Below are positions 42,071 to 51,099 of a DNA stretch of 64,000 bases, one piece after another (position 1 is the stretch's first letter; each line of letters opens with the position of its first letter). The position numbers and the translations under genes were made by a program. Under the pieces are notes generated by a model. That model was not told the DNA's origin, made no database searches, and saw only the letters and a list, made by a program, of their open reading frames with translations. The stretch is from SZUA-442 sp963792405 (GTDB lineage Bacteria; Actinomycetota; Acidimicrobiia; Spongiisociales; UBA5794): the NCBI GenBank assembly GCA_963792405.1, contig CAWBVU010000006.1, positions 558,001 through 622,000 of the forward strand, written 5' to 3'.

Positions 42071-42823
42071 GTGCTGATCGTCTCGGACGTGCACGGCGCG
42101 TTCGATGCGCTGGCTGACGTCGTGGCACGCGGTGAGGTCGTCCTCGTCCTCGGCGACCTGGTGAACCTGATCGACTACCGCACCTGTGAGGGCATCGTCC
42201 CCGACGTGATCGGCAGCGACCTCGCGAACGAGCTCGTCGCCCTCAGGGGGCAGAACCAGTTCGAGGAGGCGAACCGGCTCTGGGTCGAGCGCACCGCGAC
42301 GCTCGGCTTCGACGTCAGGGAGGAGATCGGGCGCCGCATGCGCCACGAGTACGTCCTCATGCGCGAAGCCCTCGACGGAGGCAGGGTGATCCTCACCCAT
42401 GGGAACGTGGACGACCCCGAGATGCTCATCGCGCACCTCCCACCGACGACCACGTATGTCGATGGGGGAGTGGTGGACGTCGATGGCGTCCGCGTCGGCA
42501 TCGTCGGCGGGGGTGTGCCGCGCATCGGGTCCCGAGGCGAGGTCAGCGACCACGAGATGGCGGCGAAACTCGATGCGCTGGGTCCCGTGGACATCCTGTG
42601 CTCGCACGTGCCCCCTGCCATTCCCATGCTCGCCGAGGACGTCATCGGGGGGCGATCGAAGGCATCGGCACCGCTTCTCGACTACCTCGAACGCGCCTCG
42701 CCCTCGTTCCACTACTTCGGCGATGTCCACCAGCCGAGGGCGACACGTTGGCAGCATCGCTCGACGACCTGCGTGAATGTCGGCTACTTCCGCGCAACGG
42801 GCCGTGCGACGGTCCATGGCTGA
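42071..42823 (+). CDS. Calcineurin-like metallophosphoesterase
   Basis: A 250-residue protein with the full metallophosphoesterase motif set: SDVHGAFDALAD (D-x-H), VLGDLVNLIDY (GD), THGNVDDPEM (GNxD), CSHVPPAIPM (GH-like) and FGDVHQPRA. It should hydrolyse a phosphodiester or phosphomonoester with two metal ions; the substrate cannot be assigned. GTG at 42071 is three bases past the membrane-protein stop. Its end overlaps the methyltransferase start by eight bases. Confidence 0.86.
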   Translation: MLIVSDVHGAFDALADVVARGEVVLVLGDLVNLIDYRTCEGIVPDVIGSDLANELVALRGQNQFEEANRLWVERTATLGFDVREEIGRRMRHEYVLMREALDGGRVILTHGNVDDPEMLIAHLPPTTTYVDGGVVDVDGVRVGIVGGGVPRIGSRGEVSDHEMAAKLDALGPVDILCSHVPPAIPMLAEDVIGGRSKASAPLLDYLERASPSFHYFGDVHQPRATRWQHRSTTCVNVGYFRATGRATVHG

Positions 42824-43532
42824 GATCGATCTCTCCGCGCTGAGTTCGGCGTACCGCCTGCGGTCCATCGGACGGGGAGGCCTGGCACGGGCCCGTGTCT
42901 CGGTCGATGGCATCGAAGGCGTCGTCCTCGATGTCGGTGGCGGTCCGGGTGAGCATGCGAGCGAGATGCGGTCCGCGCACAGGACACCGATCGTCGTGGA
43001 CGTCGAACCCTCGATGTGCCGGCTCGCCCACGCCAGGGGATTGCCCGTCGTCCGGGCGTCGTCGGAAGCGCTGCCGTTCGCCGATGGGGCGGCCTCGATG
43101 GCCTACTTCCACCTCTCGATCCACTATGGCTCGTGGAAGGTCGCGCTCCGCGAGGCACACCGAGTGGTCCGTCCCGGCGGCCGTATCGAGATCTGGACCT
43201 TCGACAGGTCGGGCCTGGCCGCCTCCTCCCTGGCGAGATGGTTCCCGTCGGTCCTCGACATCGACGCCGACCGGTTCCCCGACCCCGTGTCGATCGGGGC
43301 ATGGCTGGAGGACGCAGGAGCGGACGTCGTCATCGAGTCCTGGCCCGACCCCGTCGTGTGGATCGCAGGTGAGTGGGAGGCCGCGGTGCGTGCACGCTTC
43401 GTCTCGACGCTCCAGCTCATCCCCGACGACGAGATCGAGCGTGGCCTCGGCGACTTCCGGGCCGCCCACCCCGATCCATCGATGCGCTACCGCTACACCC
43501 TGCGGTTTCTCCGCATCAGCGCCATCGTCTGA
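42816..43532 (+). CDS. SAM-dependent methyltransferase (class I)
   Basis: A 238-residue methyltransferase of the UbiE/type-11 kind. VVLDVGGGPGEHASEM is motif I, VVDVEPSMCRLAHARGLPVV holds the acidic residue, EALPFADGAASMAYFHLSIH is motif IV, and EAHRVVRPGGRIEIWTFD closes it. It starts inside the end of the phosphoesterase gene. The substrate is unknown; the soft C-terminal domain gives no clue. Confidence 0.83.
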   Translation: MAEIDLSALSSAYRLRSIGRGGLARARVSVDGIEGVVLDVGGGPGEHASEMRSAHRTPIVVDVEPSMCRLAHARGLPVVRASSEALPFADGAASMAYFHLSIHYGSWKVALREAHRVVRPGGRIEIWTFDRSGLAASSLARWFPSVLDIDADRFPDPVSIGAWLEDAGADVVIESWPDPVVWIAGEWEAAVRARFVSTLQLIPDDEIERGLGDFRAAHPDPSMRYRYTLRFLRISAIV

Positions 43533-43573
43533 CCGCTACCCTGCGAGTGGTCGACTGAACAAGGAGTGCAGCG

Positions 43574-44020
43574 ATGGCTGTCGAGGGAACCGTCCAACGT
43601 GTCGAGGTGGCGGCCGACCCACAGCACGTCTACGAGGTCGCGCTCGATCTCGAGCAGTACCCGTCATGGGCAGGCGGCGTTCGGACCGTCTCCGTCATCG
43701 AGGAGGACGAGTACGGTCGGCCGCTTCGCGCCGACTTCGTCGTCGATGCCATGATCAAGGTGGTCGCCTACACGTTGGTGTACGACTACGACCACGACAA
43801 CGGCTTCTCGTGGTCGGCGATCGCCAATGAGGACATTCGCAGCCTCGAGGGGCAGTACGAGTTCAATGAGATCGACGGCCACGAGACCGAGGTCGTGTAC
43901 GCCCTCAAGGTGGAGCCCGCCTTCACCGTGCCGGGCTTCCTCCGCAAGCAGGCCGAGAAGCAGATCGTCGGCACTGCGCTGAGGGGCCTCAAGAAACGGG
44001 CCGAAGAGACGGCTCCGTGA
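43574..44020 (+). CDS. SRPBCC (polyketide cyclase/START-like) protein
   Basis: A 148-residue helix-grip protein. TVQRVEVAADPQHVYEVALD and LEQYPSWAGGVRTVSVIEED are the usual opening, with a C-terminal helix PGFLRKQAEKQIVGTALRGLK. Such domains bind hydrophobic ligands. SD AAGGAG sits seven bases before the ATG, and TACCCT at 43537-43542 is a possible -10. Its stop overlaps the ArsA-like gene (GTGA). This SRPBCC-ArsA pairing recurs in actinobacteria and suggests lipid or membrane-protein handling. Confidence 0.85.
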   Translation: MAVEGTVQRVEVAADPQHVYEVALDLEQYPSWAGGVRTVSVIEEDEYGRPLRADFVVDAMIKVVAYTLVYDYDHDNGFSWSAIANEDIRSLEGQYEFNEIDGHETEVVYALKVEPAFTVPGFLRKQAEKQIVGTALRGLKKRAEETAP

Positions 44021-45198
44021 GGATCATCCTCGTCACAGGGAAGGGCGGTGTCGGCAAGACGACCGTCTCCGCCGCCACCGCTCTGCGCTCAGCCGACCTC
44101 GGGCACCGAACGCTCGTGATGTCCACGGATCCCGCGCACTCCCTGGGCGATGCGTTCGATGCCGACCTCGGTGACGCCCCCACGGCGATCTCCGATCGTC
44201 TCGACGGCCAGCAGATCGACTCGCAACGGCGACTCGAGGAGGCCTGGGGTGACGTCAGGGACCATCTGACCGAGCTCTTCGACTGGTCAGGCCTCACCGG
44301 CATCGAGGCGGAGGAGCTGACCGTCTTCCCCGGCATGGACGAGCTCTTCTCGCTCGCCGCTGTGCGCGACCACGCACGATCCGGCGAGTACGACGTCATC
44401 GTGGTCGACTGCGCACCCACCGCGGAGACGCTCAGGCTCCTCAGCCTCCCGGAAGTGATGTCGTGGTACATGGAGAAGATGTTCCCGGTGTCGCGCAGGG
44501 TCGCCAAGGTGGTGCGTCCGGTGATGAACCGTGTCTCGTCGATGCCGATCGCCAACGACAAGGTGTTCGCCGCGGTGGAGCGCTTCTACGAGCGCCTCGA
44601 CGGGATACGTGAGCTCCTCTCGGATCCGGAGATCACGACGGCGCGCCTCGTCATGAATCCCGAGAAGATGGTGATCGCCGAGGCGCGGCGCACCTACACC
44701 TACCTTGGGCTCTTCGGCTACGGGGTCGACGCCGCCATCGTCAACCGTGTGCTCCCCGACGTCGTGAGCGATCCGTACTTCGCCGAATGGCGCGACGTCC
44801 AGAAGGGATATCTCGAGATGGTCGAGGAGGGCTTCAACGGGATCGACGTCCGGCGCCTTCGGCTCTTCGACCAGGAGATGGTCGGCCAGGCGCGGCTGAG
44901 GATCGTCGGTGAGGAGCTCTACGGTGACGTCGACCCGACGGGAAGGCTCTCGAACGTCCTCCCGATCAGGATCGAGGCGGTCGAGGGGTCCGACGACGTC
45001 GCCCTGGTCCTGCCGATACCGCTCGCCGACAGGGAGCAGGTCGATGTCATGCGCCACGACGACGAGCTGTTCATCACCGTGGACGCCTATCGCAGGTCCC
45101 TCGTCCTCCCCGACTCGCTCAAGCGCAGGACCATCACGAGGGCGAAGCTCGAGAACGGCGACCTGAGGGTCACGTTCACCACGGAGGTCCGCAGATGA
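44017..45198 (+). CDS. ArsA/Get3-family ATPase
   Basis: A 393-residue single-domain ArsA-type ATPase. The deviant Walker A is GKGGVGKTTVSAATAL, switch I is STDPAHSLGDAFD, switch II is IVVDCAPTAETLRL, and the A-loop region is VNRVLPDVV. ArsA enzymes drive arsenite pumps; Get3 relatives carry tail-anchored proteins. No arsB, arsR or arsenic-binding cysteine cluster is visible. With an SRPBCC partner, a Get3-like or unknown cargo role is more likely than arsenic resistance. The C-terminal ~90 residues are a small HSP20/CS-like beta domain, as in related bacterial Get3 homologs (inferred). Confidence 0.88.
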   Translation: MRIILVTGKGGVGKTTVSAATALRSADLGHRTLVMSTDPAHSLGDAFDADLGDAPTAISDRLDGQQIDSQRRLEEAWGDVRDHLTELFDWSGLTGIEAEELTVFPGMDELFSLAAVRDHARSGEYDVIVVDCAPTAETLRLLSLPEVMSWYMEKMFPVSRRVAKVVRPVMNRVSSMPIANDKVFAAVERFYERLDGIRELLSDPEITTARLVMNPEKMVIAEARRTYTYLGLFGYGVDAAIVNRVLPDVVSDPYFAEWRDVQKGYLEMVEEGFNGIDVRRLRLFDQEMVGQARLRIVGEELYGDVDPTGRLSNVLPIRIEAVEGSDDVALVLPIPLADREQVDVMRHDDELFITVDAYRRSLVLPDSLKRRTITRAKLENGDLRVTFTTEVRR

Positions 45199-45410
45199 GC
45201 GGCGACGACCGGCAACGCGGCGACCAGGGCAAGGGGATGCCGCTCGGTCCGCTTGTGGACGGCACCAGGAACGCCACGATCCATTTCACCAAAGCGGCCT
45301 TCGAAGTCGTCTCCGGTGTCGCCGCCCTCGTCGGTGGCGTCGTGGCCGTCGTGCGCCCTGCGCCCGACGACGACGACTCCCACGCCCCCCAGCACGTTCC
45401 CGTCGAGTGA
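45195..45410 (+). CDS. Small protein coupled to the ArsA-like ATPase
   Basis: A 71-residue protein starting at ATG overlapping the ArsA stop (ATGA). It has a charged N-terminus, an amphipathic stretch with one hydrophobic segment (FEVVSGVAALVGGVVAVVRP) and an acidic tail (PDDDDSHAP). The hydrophobic segment near the C-terminus could be a tail anchor or membrane-association helix, which is intriguing beside a Get3-like ATPase. I do not recognise the family. Confidence 0.66.
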   Translation: MSGDDRQRGDQGKGMPLGPLVDGTRNATIHFTKAAFEVVSGVAALVGGVVAVVRPAPDDDDSHAPQHVPVE

Positions 45411-45454
45411 CGGGTGGGCCCCCGGACGGGCACGGCGGCTGATACGGTGTCGCG

Positions 45455-46390
45455 ATGAGCGTGATCGGTGTCGACCTCGGTGGAACGAAGTCCCTCGCCG
45501 TGCGGGTCGTCGGCCGCGAGGTCGCACAACGGTCCCTCGTGACGATCGACAGGGGCGTCGCGACGATCGACGCGATCCTCGACGCGATCGCACGGGTCGC
45601 CGACGGCACGGAGACGGCGATCGGCGTCGGCATCGCGGGCCTCGTGTCCGTGCCCGACCGCACCTTCGTGTGGGGACCCCATGTGTCGGGGCACGACCTG
45701 CGGATCGGGGACGCGGTCGAGGAGCGGTTCGGTGTGCCCGTCGTGGTCGACAACGACGCGAACACGGCCTTGTTCGGCGAGCTCGAGCTCGGCGTGGCGA
45801 GGGGATACCGCAACGTCATCCTCGTGACCCTCGGCACGGGGATCGGCGGTGCCATCGCCATCGAGGGTCGCCTCCATCGGGGAGGTTCGTTCGCGGGCGA
45901 GTGGGGGCACATGCGTGTGGACCTCGGTGGCCACCTGTGCGACTGCGGGAAGCGCGGGTGCTGGGAGACGCTCGCCTCGGGCCCCGCCCTCGAGAGGCTC
46001 GCCCGTGAGGTCATCGCGTCCAACCCCTCCGGGTCGCTCGCCCATGCCATCGGTGACGGGTTCGTGACCGGTCCGGACGTGATCGCGGCGGCGGACTCGG
46101 GTGACGAGACCGCCCGAGCCCTCGTGACCGAGGTCGGGCGGGCCTTCGGCGAGGGCCTCGCCGACCTCGCGGCCATCTTCGATCCCGAGCTCATCGTGGT
46201 TGGTGGTGGGTTGGGGTCCGTCGGCGAGTCCATCGTGGGGCCCGCACGGCGCGTCCTCGCCGATTCGTTGCACGGTGGAAACCACCGGATCGCGCCTACC
46301 GTCCAGGTCGCAGGGCTCGGCGCCGATGCCGGGGCGGTGGGTGCGGCGGTGATGGCCGCGGGAGGCATGGATGGTGGACGCGACGGGTGA
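45455..46390 (+). CDS. ROK-family sugar kinase (glucokinase-like)
   Basis: A 311-residue ATP-dependent sugar kinase. IGVDLGGTKSLAVRV is the phosphate-1 motif, VVVDNDANTALFGELELG holds the catalytic Asp, LGTGIGGAIAIEGRLHRG is phosphate 2, and the ROK zinc site GHMRVDLGGHLCDCGKRGCWE has all ligands. Glucose is the usual substrate of this subgroup, but N-acetylmannosamine or other hexoses are possible. ATG at 45455 is six bases after TACGGT (leaderless). Confidence 0.9.
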   Translation: MSVIGVDLGGTKSLAVRVVGREVAQRSLVTIDRGVATIDAILDAIARVADGTETAIGVGIAGLVSVPDRTFVWGPHVSGHDLRIGDAVEERFGVPVVVDNDANTALFGELELGVARGYRNVILVTLGTGIGGAIAIEGRLHRGGSFAGEWGHMRVDLGGHLCDCGKRGCWETLASGPALERLAREVIASNPSGSLAHAIGDGFVTGPDVIAAADSGDETARALVTEVGRAFGEGLADLAAIFDPELIVVGGGLGSVGESIVGPARRVLADSLHGGNHRIAPTVQVAGLGADAGAVGAAVMAAGGMDGGRDG

Positions 46391-46793
46391 CCGCGGATTC
46401 GAGCCGATCGACCAACGCGTCCCGGCGCCGCCCCGGACCTATCGAGAGCTCGCACTCGAGGCCGCGCTGCTGATCCCCAACCTCGTGAAGCTGATCACGA
46501 GGCTCCTGCGGGACCCGCGAGTCCCCATCAAGCGCAAAGTGGCGCTCGGGCTGGTCCTGGGGTATGTGGTGTCGCCGATCGACCTCATTCCCGACTTCGT
46601 GATCGGGCTCGGTCGCATCGACGACATCGTGCTGATCTCCGTGGCTCTCGACCAGATGCTGAACGGGCCGGAGGCCCACCTCGTCTTCGAGCACTGGGAC
46701 GGATCGATCGACTCGCTCGATCTCGTGAGGAGCGTGGTCGCCTGGGGCGTCGAGATCGTGCCGTCGGTGGTCACGAGGATGCTGCCGCGCTGA
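46371..46793 (+). CDS. DUF1232 membrane protein
   Basis: A 140-residue protein containing the DUF1232 signature KRKVALGLVLGYVVSPIDLI followed by PDFVIGLGRIDDIVLI. This is a short double-hydrophobic segment found in YkvA-like proteins. Its ATG lies 20 bases inside the end of the ROK kinase gene, so translation is probably coupled. The function of DUF1232 is not established. Confidence 0.83.
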   Translation: MVDATGDRGFEPIDQRVPAPPRTYRELALEAALLIPNLVKLITRLLRDPRVPIKRKVALGLVLGYVVSPIDLIPDFVIGLGRIDDIVLISVALDQMLNGPEAHLVFEHWDGSIDSLDLVRSVVAWGVEIVPSVVTRMLPR

Positions 46794-46835
46794 CAAGGCG
46801 CAACCGTTCCGCCGCTGCGCCCTATCGTTGATGCC

Positions 46836-48032
46836 ATGCAGTTCCGGCGCATCGACAACCTCCCGCCCTACGTCTTCGCAGAGGTGAACCAGCGCAAGCT
46901 CGAGGCGAGGCGGGCCGGCATCGACGTGATCGACCTCGGCTTCGGGAACCCCGACATCCCCTCGCCGAAGGGAGTCGTGGACAAGCTGGTCGAGGCGGCG
47001 ACGCAGGGCAAGAACCACGGGTACTCGGCGTCGAGGGGCATCCCGAACCTGCGCAGGGCCGTCGCCGATCGGTATCAGCGGGCCCACGGCGTCGCCCTCG
47101 ACCCCGACACGGAGGTCATCAACACGATCGGTGCGAAGGAGGGCCTCTCACACCTCATGTGGGTGCTCGTCCAGCCCGGCGATGTCGCTCTGGTCCCCGA
47201 GCCGTCCTATCCGATCCACCTCTATGCGCCCGTGCTCGCGGGTGCGGAGGTGCGCAGGGTCCACCTGTCGACCGACGCGGACTTCTTCGACCGGCTCACC
47301 GCGGCGTTCCGGACCTCCTGGCCGAAGCCCCGCGTGATCCTGACGTCGTTCCCCCACAACCCCACCACGGTCACCATCGACACGGGGTTCTTCGAACGTC
47401 TGGTCGACTTCGCGCACCGCAACGACGTCATGCTGGTCAACGACTTCGCCTATGCCGACATCGCCTTCGATGGCTACAGGCCACCGTCGCTGCTGTCGGT
47501 CGACGGCGCCAAGGAGGTCGCCGTCGAGCTGTACACGCTCTCGAAGTCGCACTCGATGGCCGGCTGGAGGGTGGGGTTCGTCGTCGGCAACCACGAGATC
47601 GTCGGAGCGCTCGCCCAGCTCAAGTCCTACCTCGACTACGGAACGTTCCAACCGATCCAGATCGCGTCGATCATCGCACTCAACGACCACGACGCCTACA
47701 TCGACGAGGTGGTCGAGGTGTACCGGGCCCGTCGCGACACGTTGGTGGGGGGCCTCAATCGTGCGGGTTGGGAGATCGAGTCGCCCCACGCCACGATGTT
47801 CGTGTGGGCCCGCATCCCCGAGCCCCTTCGCGCCATGGGATCCCTCAAGTTCGCCCTCGACCTGCTCGACAACGCCCAGGTGGCCGTGAGCCCCGGCATC
47901 GGATTCGGCCCCTCCGGCGACGAACACGTCCGGTTCGCGCTGGTCGAGAACGACCAGCGCATCGCACAGGCCGTCCGCAACATCCGAAAGTACCTCGCGG
48001 AGCGCTCGATCGCTCCCGTCGGCGGAACGTGA
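46836..48032 (+). CDS. Class I aminotransferase, AlaC-like (glutamate-pyruvate)
   Basis: A 398-residue PLP aminotransferase. RRIDNLPPYVFAEVNQRK, DVIDLGFGNPDIPSPKGVV and SRGIPNLRRAVADRY are typical of the AlaC/YfdZ type. The Asp strand is LVNDFAYADIAF, the PLP lysine sits in TLSKSHSMAGWRVGF, and the C-terminal Arg is in EHVRFALVEN. Alanine-glutamate exchange is the likely reaction; other neutral amino acids are possible. ATG at 46836 is seven bases after TATCGT (leaderless). Confidence 0.88.
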   Translation: MQFRRIDNLPPYVFAEVNQRKLEARRAGIDVIDLGFGNPDIPSPKGVVDKLVEAATQGKNHGYSASRGIPNLRRAVADRYQRAHGVALDPDTEVINTIGAKEGLSHLMWVLVQPGDVALVPEPSYPIHLYAPVLAGAEVRRVHLSTDADFFDRLTAAFRTSWPKPRVILTSFPHNPTTVTIDTGFFERLVDFAHRNDVMLVNDFAYADIAFDGYRPPSLLSVDGAKEVAVELYTLSKSHSMAGWRVGFVVGNHEIVGALAQLKSYLDYGTFQPIQIASIIALNDHDAYIDEVVEVYRARRDTLVGGLNRAGWEIESPHATMFVWARIPEPLRAMGSLKFALDLLDNAQVAVSPGIGFGPSGDEHVRFALVENDQRIAQAVRNIRKYLAERSIAPVGGT

Positions 48033-48090
48033 AACGCGTTCGGCGGAGCCGGAGTCAGAGTCTCGGCCCCAACCGAGTTCGGCGCACACC

Positions 48091-49011
48091 ATGAGCTATG
48101 CAGTCCTGTTCCCCGGTCAGGGGAGCCAAACCGTCGGGATGGTCCCGGACGTCCGGGCGGATCGCGGCGACCTCTTCGCCGCGTCGACGGATGTCCTCGG
48201 ATGGGACGTCGATGCGATGATCGCCGACGGTCCGGAGGAGGCGCTCACGGCCACCGAGCGTGCCCAGCCGGCGTTGTACGTCACGTCGTTCGCCCTCTGG
48301 GAGGCGTTCCGTGGGCTCGTCGACGCCCGCCCATCGGCGATCGCGGGCCACTCGCTCGGGGAGTACACCGCACTCGCGGCGGCGGGAGCGATCGGCTTCC
48401 TCGAGGGCCTCGAGCTCGTCGCCGAACGGGGAAGGGCCATGTCCGAGGCTGCGTCGTCGAGCGCGTCGGGCATGGCGGCACTCCTCGGCGCCGACCTCGC
48501 GACCGCCGAAACGGTCGCCGCGGGTCGAAGGGCCGACGGTGGGCACCTCTATGTGGCGAACATCAATGCCCCGGGCCAGATCGTCGTCGCCGGCGGTCTC
48601 GAGGACCTCGAGTGGCTCGAGGCGAATGCCAGGGAGCTCGGCATCCGCAGGGCGATCGTCCTCAAGGTGGCGGGTGGGTTCCATTCACCGTTCATGGCCC
48701 CGGCCCGCGACCGACTGTCCAGGGCGCTCGCGTCGGCGTCATTCCGAACACCGGACGTCGCCGTCTACACGAACGCCACTGCGAAGGTCTCGACGAATCC
48801 CGCAGAGGAACTCGCCGAGCAGTTGACGTCGCCGGTGAGGTTTGCGGAGTCCCTCGAGGCCATGGCGCAGGCGGGTGTTGACACCTTCGTGCATGTCGGC
48901 CCGGGGGACGTCACCGCGGGGCTCGCCAAGCGCACGGTGCCGGACGCGACGGTCAAGGTGGTCTCGTCCATCGCCGACGCCCGCACCGTCGCGGAGGAGC
49001 TTTCCGTATGA
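48091..49011 (+). CDS. fabD: Malonyl-CoA:ACP transacylase
   Basis: A 306-residue acyltransferase loading malonyl groups onto ACP. VLFPGQGSQTVGM is the oxyanion loop, the nucleophile is in AGHSLGEYTALAAAG, RGRAMSEA carries the carboxylate-binding Arg, and the catalytic His is in LKVAGGFHSPFM. It opens a rightward operon fabD-fabH-fabG-acpP-fabF for type II fatty-acid synthesis. The start is ATG with no obvious SD or leaderless box. Confidence 0.95.
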   Translation: MSYAVLFPGQGSQTVGMVPDVRADRGDLFAASTDVLGWDVDAMIADGPEEALTATERAQPALYVTSFALWEAFRGLVDARPSAIAGHSLGEYTALAAAGAIGFLEGLELVAERGRAMSEAASSSASGMAALLGADLATAETVAAGRRADGGHLYVANINAPGQIVVAGGLEDLEWLEANARELGIRRAIVLKVAGGFHSPFMAPARDRLSRALASASFRTPDVAVYTNATAKVSTNPAEELAEQLTSPVRFAESLEAMAQAGVDTFVHVGPGDVTAGLAKRTVPDATVKVVSSIADARTVAEELSV

Positions 49012-49036
49012 TGACCCCCTCAGGGAAGGGAAGGAC

Positions 49037-50095
49037 ATGACCAACGCGATCTTCACCGGCTGGGGCAAGTGCGTCCCCCAAGCCGTGCTGACGAACGACG
49101 ACCTCGCGTCCGTGGTCGACACGAGTGACGAGTGGATCACCTCTCGATCGGGCATCAAGGAGCGCAGGGTCTCCCACGTCAGCACCTCGGACATGGCCAC
49201 GCTCGCTGCGAGGCGTGCCCTCGCGGCGGCGGGTCGCACCGCGGACGAGATCGACTACATCATCGTCGCCACGTGCACGCCTGACCGCCAGATCCCCGCG
49301 GCTGCGTGCTACGTCCAGACGAAGCTCGGTGCCACGCACGCTGCGGCGACCGACATCAACGCCGGATGCTCGGGGTTCCTCTACGGCTTGTCGCTCGTCC
49401 AGGGCCTGATCGCCTCGGGCCAGGCGAGGACGGCCCTCGTGATCGGGGCGGAACGCATCTCGGCGTATCTCAACGTCGAGGAGCGATCGACGGCCGTGCT
49501 GTTCGGCGATGGCGCCGGAGCGGTGGTGGTCGAGGCGACCGAGGACGACGCAGGCCTGCGTTGGATCTCCCTCGGGTCCGACGGTGCAGGGGCCGAGGCG
49601 CTGACGGCCACAGGGATGGGCACGGACTTCTCGGGCACCGACTCCAGGGTCGCCATCGTGATGGACGGGGCAGAGATCTTCAAGAACGCGGTCGTGCGGA
49701 TGGGCGACGGGACCATCGAGGCCGCCGAACGGGCTGGCTGGTCGCTCGACGAGGTCGACCTGGTGATTCCGCACCAGGCCAACATCCGGATCATCGACGC
49801 CGTACGGCGAAGGCTCGGCGCCTCCGAGGACCGCGTGTTCGCGAACATCCACAAGTACGGCAACACCTCTGCGGCGACCATTCCGATCGCCCTCACCGAG
49901 GCGATCGAGGACGGACGCATCACGCCGGGATCGAAGCTGGTCTTCGTCGCGTTCGGTGCGGGCCTGACGTGGGGTGCGGTGGCCTACGAGTGGGGGGACA
50001 GGGTCGATCCGATCGCCGTCATCGACGATGAGCTCCCCGAGCCCGAGGAGACCGCCCTCGAGATGATCATGGCGAAACAGGCGCTGTTCCGCTGA
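49037..50095 (+). CDS. fabH: 3-oxoacyl-ACP synthase III
   Basis: A 352-residue condensing enzyme that starts fatty-acid chains from acyl-CoA and malonyl-ACP. The catalytic Cys is in DINAGCSGFLYGL, His in VIPHQANIRIID and Asn in KYGNTSAATIPI. SD GGGAAGG precedes the ATG (MTNAIFTGWGK). About 20 residues at the C-terminus beyond the core are acidic and unusual. Its stop shares one base with the fabG start. Confidence 0.95.
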   Translation: MTNAIFTGWGKCVPQAVLTNDDLASVVDTSDEWITSRSGIKERRVSHVSTSDMATLAARRALAAAGRTADEIDYIIVATCTPDRQIPAAACYVQTKLGATHAAATDINAGCSGFLYGLSLVQGLIASGQARTALVIGAERISAYLNVEERSTAVLFGDGAGAVVVEATEDDAGLRWISLGSDGAGAEALTATGMGTDFSGTDSRVAIVMDGAEIFKNAVVRMGDGTIEAAERAGWSLDEVDLVIPHQANIRIIDAVRRRLGASEDRVFANIHKYGNTSAATIPIALTEAIEDGRITPGSKLVFVAFGAGLTWGAVAYEWGDRVDPIAVIDDELPEPEETALEMIMAKQALFR

Positions 50096-50830
50096 TGCCG
50101 GATGTCGCGCTCGTCACCGGCGGATCCAGGGGCATTGGTCGCGCCATCGCCCTCGAGCTCGCCGGTCGGGGCCATCCGGTGGGGGTCAACTACTCGTCGA
50201 ACGCGGACAAGGCGAACCAGGTCGTCGATGACATCGTCGCCGCCGGAGGACGCGGCGATCGCCGTCGCCGCCGATGTGTCGGACGCCGATGCGGTGGCGA
50301 CGATGTTCTCGACCGTGACCGAGTCGCTCGGGCCTGTGGGCGTCCTCGTCAACAACGCGGGCATCACGGACGACGGCCTCATCCTCCGGATGGACGAGGA
50401 GCAGTGGAGCCGCGTCATCGGCACGAACCTCACCTCGGTGTACCTGTGCACGAAGGCGGCCCTTCGTTCGATGCTCAGGGCGCGGCACGGACGCATCATC
50501 AACATCAGCTCCGTATCGGGCGTCTCGGGGAATGCGGGACAGGCCAACTACGCCGCATCGAAGGCCGGCGTGATCGGATTCACGAAGTCCGTCGCCAAGG
50601 AGGTGGGTTCGAGGGGCATCACGGTCAATGCGGTCGCCCCCGGATTCATCGCCACCGACATGACCGACGCCCTGGGAGATGACGTCGTGGGGCGAGCGGT
50701 CGAGCAGATCTCCCTCGGCAGGCTCGGCAGGCCGGAGGAAGTGGCGTCCGTCGTTGGCTATCTTGCCTCGGACGAGGCGTCGTACATCACGGGCCAGACC
50801 ATCGTCGTCGACGGTGGCCTGGCGCTCTGA
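50095..50830 (+). CDS. fabG: 3-oxoacyl-ACP reductase FabG, interrupted by a one-base frameshift
   Basis: The short-chain reductase of the fab operon in two frames. The first ~51 codons from ATG 50095 carry VALVTGGSRGIGRAIALELA and NYSSNADKANQVVDDIVAAG. From about 50249 the match continues one base further on (DAAIAVAADVSDADAV), with VLVNNAGITDDGL, the catalytic YAASKAG and the terminal IVVDGGLAL. The sequence reads as if one G had been added in GGAGGA at 50245-50250. Joined, it is a normal ~245-residue FabG. As the gene is normally essential, a base-call error is the simplest explanation; a true mutation or +1 ribosomal frameshift remains possible. Confidence 0.9.
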
Positions 50831-50849
50831 ATCAGGGAGGGCGAGAGCC

Positions 50850-51095
50850 ATGGAACGGTCAGACATCGAATCGAAGATGACAGAACTCCTGGTCGAGGAG
50901 CTCGGCCTCGACGCGGACAAGATCACCATGGAGTCCCGGTTCGAGGAGGACCTCGAGGTCGACTCGCTCGGTGTCGTCGAGCTCCTCATGGCCCTCGAGG
51001 ACAACTTCGGCGTCCAGATCCCCGACGAAGAGGCCGAACAGCTCTCGACGGTGGGCGAGGCGGTCGACCTCGTCGCATCGAAGCTCAACGGCTGA
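50850..51095 (+). CDS. acpP: Acyl carrier protein
   Basis: An 81-residue acidic four-helix carrier. The phosphopantetheine serine is Ser39 in EVDSLGVVELLMALEDNFGV. SD GGGAGG is nine bases before the ATG. It lies between fabG and fabF, the usual place for the fatty-acid ACP. Confidence 0.96.
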   Translation: MERSDIESKMTELLVEELGLDADKITMESRFEEDLEVDSLGVVELLMALEDNFGVQIPDEEAEQLSTVGEAVDLVASKLNG

Positions 51096-51099
51096 TCCC

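Noticed and set aside
44017..45198. Arsenic resistance operon
   Set aside because: No arsR, arsB, acr3 or arsC nearby and no arsenite-binding cysteines visible in the ATPase.
50102..50830. A separate gene starting in the second fabG frame
   Set aside because: Its first ~48 codons are nonsense in this frame; homology begins only at the frameshift point.
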